A stretch of DNA of 34,603 bases. Source: Candidatus Zipacnadia bacterium (GTDB lineage: Bacteria; Armatimonadota; Zipacnadia; Zipacnadales; UBA5352). A model generated the notes under the pieces. That model ran no database searches, had not been told where the DNA came from, and saw only the letters and a list, made by a program, of their open reading frames with translations. The number at the start of each line of letters is the position of its first letter. Position 1 is the first letter of the stretch. Shown here in pieces: positions 15,623 through 22,582 of this stretch. Location of the stretch: assembly GCA_029820295.1 (NCBI GenBank), contig JALGVA010000095.1:1-34603 (forward strand), written 5' to 3'. Position numbers and translations under genes: made by a program.

Positions 15623-15650
15623 ACTATAGCACGGCAGGAGGTTAAGTCAA
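15623..15650 (-). promoter_or_regulatory. Promoter of the SSB-like gene
   Basis: On the minus strand TTGACT (15645-15650) and TATAGT (15623-15628), 16 bp apart. This gives a leader of about 110 nt before GTG 15504. The rest of the 282-bp gap (15505-15786) to the divergent UPF0280 gene shows no gene. Confidence 0.65.
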
Positions 15651-15786
15651 GCGCACGGGGGCCGGCGGGAGGAATCGTTGCATTCACAATCACTTAAGCT
15701 GCGTCAGCCATCGGGTGCTCGCCAGAGGGCCTCTCCGCCACCCACTCTGGACCGCGGGCCCGTGGGGGGTGAGACCTGCGCGCGCG

Positions 15787-16524
15787 ATGAGCGCCTATGA
15801 GCCCAGACGCTATCGCCGGCTCGCCGGCGCCGCCGACCTGGTCGCCTGCCAGGTGGCGGTGGGCGAGACCGACCTGATGGTGCTGGCGGCGCGGGACCTG
15901 CGCGCCGAAGCGCGTGCCGCGGCCCGCTCGGCTCGGAGCCGGATCGAGAGCCATCTGGCCCTGCATCCCGAGATGCTCGATGCGCGTCTCCCGTTGCCCT
16001 CGCCGCCCGATGCGCGCGGCATCGTGGCGGCGATGTACGACGCGGGGCGGGCGGCGGGCACCGGCCCGATGGCGGCGGTGGCCGGCGCCGTGGCCGAGGC
16101 CGTGGCGCGCGTCCTTGCGGACCACAGCCGGGAGGTGGTGGTCGAGAACGGGGGCGACCTCTTCCTGATCACCGCCTGTGAGCGTGTCGTGGGCATCGAC
16201 GCGGGCGGGCCGCCCTGGGGGCACAGGCTTGCCCTCGTGGTGCCGCCGGGCGAGCGCGCCGTCTGCACCTCATCGGGCACCATGGGCCACTCGGCCAGCG
16301 GCGGGCGCGCCGACGCCGCGGTGATCGTCGCGCCCTCGGGCGCACTGGCCGATGCCCTGGCGACGGCGGTGGCCAACCGTGTCGGCGCGCCCGATGATGT
16401 CGCGGCGGCGGTCGAGTGGGCGAGCACGCGCGAGGGCGTTGAGCACGTGGTGGTCATCTGCGGCGAGACCATGGGCGCCTGGGGCGCGCTGGAACTGCGG
16501 CGCCTGGCGGATCGCGCCGAGTGA
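15787..16524 (+). CDS. UPF0280 / ApbE-like superfamily protein
   Basis: 245 residues. The sequence fits the UPF0280 family: YRRLAGAADLVACQVAVGETDL at the start, GPMAAVAGAVAEAVA around 93-107, VENGGDLFL, then VCTSSGTMGHSASGGRADAAVI. The last block resembles the T-x-S-G motif of ApbE flavin transferases, with which UPF0280 shares a fold. Biochemical function is not established for the family. A flavin or nucleotide-linked role is an inference. ATG 15787 has only a GGGGTGAG about 11 nt upstream. The gene ends 5 bp before the ZIP remnant. Confidence 0.85.
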   Translation: MSAYEPRRYRRLAGAADLVACQVAVGETDLMVLAARDLRAEARAAARSARSRIESHLALHPEMLDARLPLPSPPDARGIVAAMYDAGRAAGTGPMAAVAGAVAEAVARVLADHSREVVVENGGDLFLITACERVVGIDAGGPPWGHRLALVVPPGERAVCTSSGTMGHSASGGRADAAVIVAPSGALADALATAVANRVGAPDDVAAAVEWASTREGVEHVVVICGETMGAWGALELRRLADRAE

Positions 16525-16529
16525 GATGA

Positions 16530-16730
16530 CACCGCGCCGACGCGCTCACCACCCTGGGGATCGCGATTCACAACTTCCCCGAGGGCCTGGTGGTGCTGTC
16601 GCGAGCGGTGGAGTCGCCGAGCCTGGGGATGCTGCCCACCGCCCATCGCTACGGTCAGGAGCACGCCGCAACTGTTGGTGTCTTCGCCGGGATGGCGGTC
16701 ATGGCGGCGACGCTAGTGATGCTGCGCTGA
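16530..16730 (+). pseudogene. Remnant of a ZIP-family (ZupT-like) metal transporter
   Basis: Reading from 16530 to TGA 16728-16730, the 66 codons include LGIAIHNFPEGLVVLSRAV, the metal-binding HNFPEG motif of ZIP helix 4. Directly after SPSLGM comes LPTAHRYGQEHAATVGVFAG and MAVMAATLVML, which resembles the last loop and last helix of ZupT. The helices between (about 5 to 7) and everything before helix 4 are missing, and no start codon is usable because an in-frame TGA lies at 16527. It is a decayed gene with both a 5' loss and an internal deletion. Confidence 0.72.
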
Positions 16731-16824
16731 GCCAGCAAGCTGCCGGATAGTCACTCATAACGCGATTCTCAAGTATGATGGATTTACTCGGTGTGTTATT
16801 CACCTCACACCGGAAGCGCCGCTC

Positions 16825-16853
16825 TTGACCCCTGCGCCGGCTTGGCCTATAAT
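16825..16853 (+). promoter_or_regulatory. Promoter of the Ala/Glu-repeat membrane protein gene
   Basis: TTGACC (16825-16830), 17-bp spacer, TATAAT (16848-16853): a strong sigma-70-type promoter. A 7-bp inverted repeat (CGGTGTG at 16789-16795, CACACCG at 16806-16812) lies just upstream and could be an operator. Transcription would start near 16860. Confidence 0.72.
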
Positions 16854-16859
16854 GGGCTG

Positions 16860-17067
16860 TGCGCAGGTCCTGGACAGGCCTGTGGAGAATGCGCGAACAT
16901 CCGCTCCGCATCAGACCGGGAGCGTTCAACTGACGGCCTGCCGGCCGACGGCCTTATCCTGACCATAGCGGTCGGATCACGGCTCTGCATTCGGCAGCGC
17001 GACTGCGCAGGTCCTCGCGCGAGCTGCCGGCACCCCGAGCATCACCACTTCCGAAAGGGGTCGTCTG
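16860..17067 (+). other. Long 5' leader, about 208 nt
   Basis: The leader between the promoter and ATG 17068 has no convincing ORF. It contains TGCGCAGGTCCT twice (16860-16871 and 17004-17015). The length allows an RNA regulatory element, but I recognise no known class. GAAAGGGG lies about 8 nt before the start codon. Confidence 0.4.
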
Positions 17068-18009
17068 ATGTCCAGCGAAGAGCGCGATGACATGGTGGAG
17101 GACCAGTCCTCGGAGGAAGCCACCGACGAAGTCGAGGACTATGAGGAGATCTACGACGTAGAGGAGACCGAGGAGGAGGCCGCCGACAGCATCGACTATG
17201 ACGCCGGCGGTTCCCGCCGCAGGGGCAGCAGCGCCGGCATCTGGGTGATCATCATCCTGGTGATCGCCGCCCTCGCCGCCCTGGCGGCGAACCAGGTCAT
17301 GCAGAAGAGGGCCGCGGAGGAGCGCGAGCAGCAGGCGCAGGCGCGCAAGCAGATCCGCGAGCGCTCGGTCCAGTTGATCGCGGAGGATATCGGCGAGGCG
17401 GAGGCTGCTCTGCAGGCGGGCAACCTCGGCCGCATGCTCGAGGTGCTCACGCGCATGGATGAGCAGCTCAAGATCCAGGCCGATTCCGCCAACCAGGCGG
17501 GCGACACTGAAGAGGCCCAGCGTATCGCCGCCATGCGCAAGCCCATCCAGAGCACGATCAACCAGGTCCAGGCCGAGTACGAGGAAGTGCGGGCCCGGAT
17601 GGAGGCCCTGGAGGCGGCCGCCGCCGAGAACATGCAGTCGGTGCGCCGTGTCTTCGCCGGCTACCGGCTCCCGGAGAGCCCGCTCGGCGCCGAGCAGCCC
17701 GCGGGCGATGAGGAGGCCGCCGCCGGCGAAGAGCCTGCCGCCGGCGAAGAGCCTGCCGCCGGCGAAGAGCCTGCCGGTGACGAAGCGGCTGCGGGCGACG
17801 AGGCCGCCGCCGGCGAGGAGGCCTCCGCCGAAGAGGCCCCGGCTGAGGAGGCCCCCGCCGAAGAGGCCCCGGCTGAGGAGGCCCCCGCCGAAGAGGCCCC
17901 GGCTGAGGAGGCCCCCGCCGAGGAGGCGGCCGAAGCGGCCGGGCCGGAGAGTGACGTCGTGGTCGCTCCACCCGAGGGGGAGCCCGCCGGCGTCCCCCCG
18001 GGCAACTGA
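17068..18009 (+). CDS. Single-pass membrane protein with acidic head, coiled coil and Ala/Glu repeats
   Basis: 313 residues. Residues 1-48 are strongly acidic. After a short basic patch (SRRRGSS), one membrane helix (about 57-74, IWVIIILVIAALAALAA) follows, giving an N-in, C-out topology by the positive-inside rule. Residues 78-200 are helical and probably coiled coil, rich in Glu, Gln and Arg. The rest is low-complexity, with AAGEEP units and then EEAPA units encoded by tandem DNA repeats, ending in a Pro/Gly-rich tail. No catalytic motif is visible. The layout suits a spacer or scaffold in the envelope. Function is unknown. Confidence 0.75.
   Translation: MSSEERDDMVEDQSSEEATDEVEDYEEIYDVEETEEEAADSIDYDAGGSRRRGSSAGIWVIIILVIAALAALAANQVMQKRAAEEREQQAQARKQIRERSVQLIAEDIGEAEAALQAGNLGRMLEVLTRMDEQLKIQADSANQAGDTEEAQRIAAMRKPIQSTINQVQAEYEEVRARMEALEAAAAENMQSVRRVFAGYRLPESPLGAEQPAGDEEAAAGEEPAAGEEPAAGEEPAGDEAAAGDEAAAGEEASAEEAPAEEAPAEEAPAEEAPAEEAPAEEAPAEEAAEAAGPESDVVVAPPEGEPAGVPPGN
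17719..17772 (+). repeat. Three 18-bp tandem repeats in coding sequence
   Basis: GCCGCCGGCGAAGAGCCT repeats three times without mismatch (17719-17736, 17737-17754, 17755-17772), encoding AAGEEP. Exact identity, including third positions, suggests recent duplication. Confidence 0.9.
17821..17930 (+). repeat. 30-bp tandem repeats in coding sequence
   Basis: Three near-identical 30-bp units (17821-17850, 17851-17880, 17881-17910) and a partial fourth encode (A/S)AEEAPAEE-type repeats. Units 2 and 3 are identical; unit 1 differs at one base. Copy number is likely to vary between strains. Confidence 0.9.
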
Positions 18010-18177
18010 GCCGGGAGCTGTCACGTTGTGCTCGCATGTGTGGGGCGCGATCCCGCCGAGGGGCAGGATCGTGCCCCGTGTTCATGGCCCTGATGGCCGA
18101 CACGCCACCCGCACCCGCATCCCCGACGTTAGTGGCGGATGTGGCATGCCTCACCGGATCGTGAGGACAGCCCGCAG

Positions 18178-19497
18178 ATGAGTTCTGCCAGCAAGAAGGC
18201 CACCAACCTGATCACCAAGCTACGCTCCAAGAGTTCGGCCTCGCGCGAAGCCGTCATAGCGGAGCTGGTCGAGCTGGGGCCGGCGGCCGTCACACCGCTG
18301 ATCAATGCGCTCACCCACAAGGACTACAAGGTGCGCATGGCCGTGGCTGAGGCCCTGGGCCTGTTCCGGGATGAGCGCGCCATCCCGCCGCTGATCGAGG
18401 CGCTCAGCGATTCGAGCAAGAACACCCAGGAGGCGGCCGCGGGCGCGCTGGCGGAGATCGGCGATGCCGCGGTGCCCGCGCTGCTCGACGCGCTCATCGG
18501 CAGCGACCAGGCGGCGCGCAAGTGGGCCGCCGAGGCGCTGGGGAACATCGGCGACTCCTCCGTCGCCCAGGAACTGATGAAGCGGCTCAACGACCCCAAC
18601 GTCGAGGTGCAGCGAGCCGCGGTGACCGCGCTGGGCGACCTGAAGAGCAAGCGCGCCATCGACCCGCTCATCGACGTGCTGCAGGACGACAACGTGGAGC
18701 TCGCCAAGGCCGCCGCCGAGGCGCTGGGCAAGATCCGCAGCGAGGTCGCCATCCATCCGCTCATCGGCGCCCTGCGCTCCCCCAGCATCGACGTGCGCAA
18801 GGCCGCCGCCGAGTCGCTGCGCCAGGTGGGCAGGGCCGCGGTGCCGGCGCTGGTGGATGCCGTGCGCGACGGCGACGCGCTCATGCGCCGCTGGGGCGTC
18901 GAGGTGCTGGGCGAGATCGCCGACGAGCGCGCCCTCGACGTGCTGGTCGACTCGCTGAACGACGAGGACGAGCGCGTGGTGCGCTACGCGGCGGTGGCGC
19001 TGGGCCGGCTGGGCAAGGAGTCCAGCATCAAGTACCTGGCGCCGCTGCTCAAGCATGAGAACAAGGACATCCGCTACGCCGCCGTCGAGGGCCTGTCCGG
19101 CACGTGCAGCTACAGGGCGGTGGAGCATATCGCCGCCTGCCTCAGCGACGAGGACTGGGTGGTGCGCATGACCGCCGCCTGCGGGCTGGGCGAGATCGGC
19201 AGCCGCACGTGCGTCGAGCCGCTGCTCGAGGCCCTGCGCGATCGCGAGTGGAGCGTGCGCCGCCACGCCGCCATCTCGCTGGGGCGCGTGGGCGTAAAGA
19301 AGCGCGCCATCGACGCGCTGCTGGAGATGCTGCACGACCCCAAGGAGCTGGTGCGCTCGGCCGCGGCCGAGGCGCTGGGCGAGCTGGGCGACGAGAGCGC
19401 CATCGAGCCGCTCGAGGCGCTGCTGAGCGACGACGACCCCAAGGTGCAGGCGGCGGCCGAAGAGGCGCTGATGGAGCTGGGCTACGAGTTCGAGTGA
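18178..19497 (+). CDS. HEAT-repeat (PBS lyase-like) protein
   Basis: 439 residues made almost wholly of ~31-residue HEAT repeats. Each follows the pattern 'hydrophobic-PLI-x-AL-x-D-x-x-x-x-VR-x-x-AAxALGxIGD', for example AIPPLIEALSDSSKNTQEAAAG and VAQELMKRLNDPNVEVQRAA. About 13 repeats can be counted. Such solenoids bind proteins or act as lyases and scaffolds for tetrapyrrole attachment; here no further domain indicates the partner. A short basic N-terminus (SKKATNLITKLRSK) precedes the solenoid. ATG 18178 has GAGGA some 10 nt upstream. No signal peptide, so it is cytosolic. Confidence 0.88.
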   Translation: MSSASKKATNLITKLRSKSSASREAVIAELVELGPAAVTPLINALTHKDYKVRMAVAEALGLFRDERAIPPLIEALSDSSKNTQEAAAGALAEIGDAAVPALLDALIGSDQAARKWAAEALGNIGDSSVAQELMKRLNDPNVEVQRAAVTALGDLKSKRAIDPLIDVLQDDNVELAKAAAEALGKIRSEVAIHPLIGALRSPSIDVRKAAAESLRQVGRAAVPALVDAVRDGDALMRRWGVEVLGEIADERALDVLVDSLNDEDERVVRYAAVALGRLGKESSIKYLAPLLKHENKDIRYAAVEGLSGTCSYRAVEHIAACLSDEDWVVRMTAACGLGEIGSRTCVEPLLEALRDREWSVRRHAAISLGRVGVKKRAIDALLEMLHDPKELVRSAAAEALGELGDESAIEPLEALLSDDDPKVQAAAEEALMELGYEFE

Positions 19498-19516
19498 GGC
19501 GCGCCATCTGCCGACG

Positions 19517-19552
19517 CCTTCGTTGCCGCCGTTCCGGTCGTTGTGGTATAAT
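19517..19552 (+). promoter_or_regulatory. rpsF promoter within the shared 22-bp repeat element
   Basis: The 22-bp element at 19517-19538 is identical to 6997-7018. It supplies TTGCCG (19523-19528) as -35, and TATAAT is at 19547-19552 with an 18-bp spacer. Transcription would begin near 19559, giving a leader of about 115 nt for rpsF. Confidence 0.65.
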
Positions 19553-19595
19553 CCGCGGACGTTGGCCGGGCCGTGGACAATCAGGCATTGTCACC

Positions 19596-19667
19596 ATGCG
19601 CGTTCGGCCCTTCCTGCTGTGCGCTGTACGGGTGCGCGCAGCCATCCAGTCCGAGGGAAGGAGGTGA
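19596..19667 (+). CDS. Possible 23-residue leader ORF before rpsF
   Basis: ATG 19596 opens an ORF beginning MRVRPFLLCAVRVRA that ends in TGA at 19665-19667. That stop lies inside the rpsF ribosome-binding site (AAGGAGGTGA, 19658-19667). A ribosome ending there would occlude or feed rpsF initiation. It has no clear ribosome-binding site of its own, so translation is doubtful. Confidence 0.2.
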   Translation: MRVRPFLLCAVRVRAAIQSEGRR

Positions 19668-19673
19668 GCTCGA

Positions 19674-20198
19674 ATGAGCGAGCCAACCCTGTACGAAGCG
19701 ATGTATATCCTCGACCCCTCGCTGCCCGAAGACGAGGCGGCCGAGTTGATGAACAGCTTCGAGGAGGTCGTGCGCGAGGGCGGCGGCGAGGTCGTGGGCA
19801 CGCGCGACTTCCGCACCCGCCGTCTCGCCTACGTCATCGACGGCCACACCCATGGCGCCTACAAGCTGCTGTACTTCCACGGTGAGGGCGAGGTCGTCGA
19901 GGCGCTCCGCAACGACATGGCGATGCGCCAGCCGGTGATCCGCTCCCGCGTCTTCGTCGCCAACCCCCAGGCCATCGTGGGCGGTCCGTCCGAGGAGGAA
20001 GAGGCGGCCGGGGCCGAAGAGGCCGTGGCGGCCGAGGAGCGCGCAGAGGCCGCGGAGGCGGCGGCGGAAGAGGCCCCCGAAGTGGAGGAGGCCCCCGAAG
20101 TGGAGGAGACCGCCGAGGCTGAGGAGACCGTCGAGGCCGAAGCGGCCGACGAGTCGGCCGGGCCCGAAGAGCAGCAGGCGCCGGAAGAGGGCGAGTGA
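19674..20198 (+). CDS. rpsF: 30S ribosomal protein S6 with long acidic tail
   Basis: 174 residues; residues 1-103 form the S6 domain (YEAMYILDPSLPEDEAAEL, then RRLAYVIDGHTHGAYKLLYF, and ends SRVFVANPQAIVG). S6 normally has about 95-135 residues and binds 16S rRNA with S18 in the platform. Here about 70 more residues, nearly all Glu and Ala with Pro and Val, follow. This tail echoes the Ala/Glu repeats of the protein at 17068. The start is fixed by AAGGAGGTGA 6-7 nt upstream. Next comes ssb, as in the common rpsF-ssb-rpsR order, but rpsR is absent. Confidence 0.95.
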   Translation: MSEPTLYEAMYILDPSLPEDEAAELMNSFEEVVREGGGEVVGTRDFRTRRLAYVIDGHTHGAYKLLYFHGEGEVVEALRNDMAMRQPVIRSRVFVANPQAIVGGPSEEEEAAGAEEAVAAEERAEAAEAAAEEAPEVEEAPEVEETAEAEETVEAEAADESAGPEEQQAPEEGE

Positions 20199-20262
20199 GG
20201 CCGTCCCCGCGTGGGGGCGAGACGTGACCCCGCCGGGCGGCCATGGTCTACCCGGCATTGGC

Positions 20263-20288
20263 TAGCGGAGGGCTCCGGCCCTCCGCTA
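20263..20288 (+). terminator. Hairpin between rpsF and ssb
   Basis: TAGCGGAGGG, loop CTCCGG, CCCTCCGCTA: a perfect 10-bp stem. No U-tract follows (TGTCGT), so it may attenuate or stabilise mRNA rather than end transcription fully. ssb starts 52 bp further on. Confidence 0.5.
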
Positions 20289-20340
20289 TGTCGTACCGGG
20301 GTGCCCGCGCACCGAAGCGATGCGAGGAGGCCGGAGACTC

Positions 20341-20826
20341 ATGATCAACAACGTCGTGCTGGTCGGCAGGCTTGGGAATGACCCGGAGTTGACCTACACC
20401 CAGAGCGGCACCGCCATCGCCAAGTTCCGCATCGCCGTCAACCGCCCGCCCCGACAGGGCTCCGATCAGGAGGAGACCGACTGGCTGAACGTCGTCACCT
20501 TCGGACGCACCGCCGAAACGTGCGCCCAGTACCTCGACAAGGGCGCGCTGGTGGGCATCGAGGGCCGCGTTGAGTCGAGCACCTGGGAGCGTCAGGATGG
20601 GACCAAAGGATATGCGGTGAACATCAACGCCTTCCGTGTGCAGTTCCTCGAGACTCGCCAGGAGCGCGAGCGGCGCCAGGCCGGCGGCGGTGGCGGACGT
20701 CCGCAGGGCGCTCCCCCGCCGGGGCAGCAGCAGCGCCCGGCGCAGGGCCCGCCGCCCCAGGAGGGAGCCCCGGAGAACATCGACTGGGCCATGGACGAGG
20801 AAGAGGACCCGTTCGGCGATCAGTGA
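20341..20826 (+). CDS. ssb: Single-stranded DNA-binding protein
   Basis: 161 residues, the typical length. The OB fold spans about residues 1-110: NNVVLVGRLGNDPELTYTQSG, then FRIAVNRPP, DWLNVVTFGRTAETCAQYL and GALVGIEGRV. A Gly/Pro/Gln-rich linker follows and the protein ends DEEEDPFGDQ, an acidic tip of the kind that recruits repair and replication proteins, with DPF close to but not at the very end. It is the replicative SSB; the paralogue at 15034-15504 lacks this tip. ATG 20341 has GAGGAGG 9 nt upstream. Confidence 0.95.
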   Translation: MINNVVLVGRLGNDPELTYTQSGTAIAKFRIAVNRPPRQGSDQEETDWLNVVTFGRTAETCAQYLDKGALVGIEGRVESSTWERQDGTKGYAVNINAFRVQFLETRQERERRQAGGGGGRPQGAPPPGQQQRPAQGPPPQEGAPENIDWAMDEEEDPFGDQ

Positions 20827-20853
20827 CGCGTAGTGGTGGAGGCGGATGGTGAG

Positions 20854-21834
20854 ATGGCCAACGGGAAGAAGCGCACGGTCGCGGTGGGCGTGGACCTGGG
20901 CGGCACCACCTTCAGCGTGGGGCTGGTGGCGCCGGGGGGCGAGCTGATCGCCGAGCAGTCGCACGACACGCCGCGCTCCGACGACGAGCCACTGGCGCTC
21001 GCGGCGGCGGCATCGGCAGTGGGCGGACTCATGGAGCAGGCGGCGATCAAGCCCGACCAGCTCCTGGGCGTGGGCCTGGGCATCCCCGGGCCGGTCGATC
21101 CGGCCGCCGGGATCATCCGCCGCGCGCCCAACCTGCCCGAACTCGACGGCGTGAACGCCGTCGAGGCGATGGCCGAGGAGATCGACGCGCCGGTCCACAT
21201 CGCCAACGACGCCTACTGCGCTACGCTGGCCGAGCTGCGCTGGGGCGCCGGGCGCGATGTCGAGAACCTGGTCATGTTCACCCTCGGCACCGGCGTGGGC
21301 GGTGGCATCGCCCTCGACAACGAGGTGCGCCGCGGCCCGCACGGGATCATGGGCGAGGTCGGGCACATCATCGTCGAGCCCGGAGGCCGACGCTGCGGCT
21401 GCGGCAACCACGGCTGCCTCGAGGCCATGGTCGGCCGCGACGGCATGGTGGACCGGGCCATCCGTCTCATGGAGCAGGGCCGCACCAGCGTGCTCAGCGA
21501 GCGCGGCGGGCGCAGGCACGAGAAGCTCTCCCCGAAGATGATCGCCGACGCCGCGCACGAGGGCGACCAGGTTGCGCTCGAGGTCATGGCCACCAGCGGT
21601 CACTACCTGGGCGTGGCGCTGTGCAGTTGCATCGTGCTTGCCGATCCCGACCTGATCGTCCTCGGCGGCGGCATCGCCGCGGCGGGCGATGTGCTCTTCG
21701 AACCGATCCGCCGCACGGTGCGCCATCGCTCGCTGATCAGCGGCTTCGACGTGGACCGGATCGTTCCCGCCGAGCTGGGCAACCAGGCGGGGATGTTCGG
21801 CGCGGCGGCGCTGGTCTTCGACGCGATCCAGTAG
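20854..21834 (+). CDS. ROK-family sugar kinase (glucokinase-like)
   Basis: 326 residues. The ATP-binding DLGGTTFSVG begins at D14. The conserved zinc motif CGCGNHGCLEA has Cys at 181, 183 and 188, with His171 of GHIIVE nearby. The Gly-rich phosphate segment reads GVGLGIPGPVD, and the catalytic Asp lies in IANDAYCATLAELRWGAG. This set is characteristic of ROK kinases that phosphorylate glucose or related hexoses; transcriptional ROK repressors have an added N-terminal helix-turn-helix, which is absent. ATG 20854 is preferred to the GTG at 20833 because the core begins just after it. It follows ssb by 27 bp. Confidence 0.92.
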   Translation: MANGKKRTVAVGVDLGGTTFSVGLVAPGGELIAEQSHDTPRSDDEPLALAAAASAVGGLMEQAAIKPDQLLGVGLGIPGPVDPAAGIIRRAPNLPELDGVNAVEAMAEEIDAPVHIANDAYCATLAELRWGAGRDVENLVMFTLGTGVGGGIALDNEVRRGPHGIMGEVGHIIVEPGGRRCGCGNHGCLEAMVGRDGMVDRAIRLMEQGRTSVLSERGGRRHEKLSPKMIADAAHEGDQVALEVMATSGHYLGVALCSCIVLADPDLIVLGGGIAAAGDVLFEPIRRTVRHRSLISGFDVDRIVPAELGNQAGMFGAAALVFDAIQ

Positions 21835-21838
21835 CAGG

Positions 21839-21883
21839 TTGCGCCGCGCACCCATTTCGGGTACACTTGAACCCGAAATGGGT
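21839..21883 (+). promoter_or_regulatory. Promoter and palindromic operator overlapping the MNT start codon
   Basis: TTGCGC (21839-21844) and TACACT (21862-21867) with a 17-bp spacer. A perfect 13-bp inverted repeat, ACCCATTTCGGGT (21850-21862) and ACCCGAAATGGGT (21871-21883), has an 8-bp centre and spans the -10, the expected start of transcription and the ATG at 21878. The arrangement is that of an autoregulated toxin-antitoxin operon. The mRNA leader would be only about four bases. Confidence 0.72.
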
Positions 21884-22582
21884 ACGAACCCGACGGCCAG
21901 CGACTCGGTAGGCACGACGCTCTTCGGGAGCGTGCGCGGTCAGGTGCTGGGGTTGCTCTACCGCAGCCCCGAGCGCGACTACTATCTGCGCGAGATCGTC
22001 GAGCGGCTGCGATCGGGCCACGGCGCCGTGCAGCGTGAGCTGGCGCGGCTCGAGGCCTGTGGCCTGATCACGAAGCGCCGCCGCGGCCGGCAGGTGTTCT
22101 ACCAGGCGAACCAGGACGCTCCGGTGTTCCCGGAGTTGCGCGCGCTGCTTGTCAAGACCACGGGCATCGCCGACGTGCTGCGCACGGCGCTGGCGCCGGA
22201 CGCGGACAGGATCGATGTCGCCTTCATCTTCGGCTCGATGGCGGCGGGCACCGACGATGAGCACAGCGATATCGACGTGATGATCATCGGGGATCTGGGC
22301 CTGTGGGACCGCTCAAGCTCGTTCCTTGAGGTCCAGCTTGAACTGGGCCGTGAGGTGAACCCGGTCTTCTGGCCGGCATCACGTCTTCGGGAGAAGCTGG
22401 CTGAGGGGCAACCGTTCGCGCGCAACCTATTGCGGGAACCCAAAGTGTTCATCGTCGGGGGCGAAGATGAACTTCGACGGGTTGCTCGGCAAGGGGCGCA
22501 TGTGACCGGCTCAGGTGGCGAAGGAAAACATCGCCCTGCTGACCTCGCGAGCGCGGCTTCATCTGGCCGACGCGACGGTTGA
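21878..22582 (+). CDS. Winged-helix / MNT-type nucleotidyltransferase (antitoxin-like)
   Basis: 234 residues. Residues 15-80 form a winged helix-turn-helix (YYLREIVERLRSGHGAVQREL, then LEACGLITKRRRGRQVFYQ), typical of ArsR/MarR-like DNA binders. Residues 108-200 are a minimal nucleotidyltransferase: FGSMAAGTDDEHSDIDVMI holds the G119-S120 and D131-x-D133 metal-binding motifs. MNT proteins AMPylate their HEPN partner in MntA-HepT systems; the DNA-binding domain would also let it repress its own promoter. The HEPN gene follows and overlaps its last 68-115 bases. The C-terminal ~35 residues look low in similarity to the family and may just be read-through of the overlap. Confidence 0.82.
   Translation: MGTNPTASDSVGTTLFGSVRGQVLGLLYRSPERDYYLREIVERLRSGHGAVQRELARLEACGLITKRRRGRQVFYQANQDAPVFPELRALLVKTTGIADVLRTALAPDADRIDVAFIFGSMAAGTDDEHSDIDVMIIGDLGLWDRSSSFLEVQLELGREVNPVFWPASRLREKLAEGQPFARNLLREPKVFIVGGEDELRRVARQGAHVTGSGGEGKHRPADLASAASSGRRDG

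Noticed and set aside
16791-17090. 99-codon frame in the leader before the Ala/Glu-repeat gene
   Set aside because: It starts upstream of the promoter, has no ribosome-binding site and overlaps the true start out of frame.
17719-17930. CRISPR-like array
   Set aside because: The repeats are adjacent without spacers and in frame within a coding sequence.
20248-21915. 555-codon open frame opposite ssb and the ROK kinase
   Set aside because: Antisense to two certain genes, crosses their intergenic gap and the operator at 21850; shadow.
22503-22505. Selenocysteine TGA in the HEPN gene
   Set aside because: No SECIS-like hairpin was seen just after it, and HEPN proteins have no Cys/Sec at this place.
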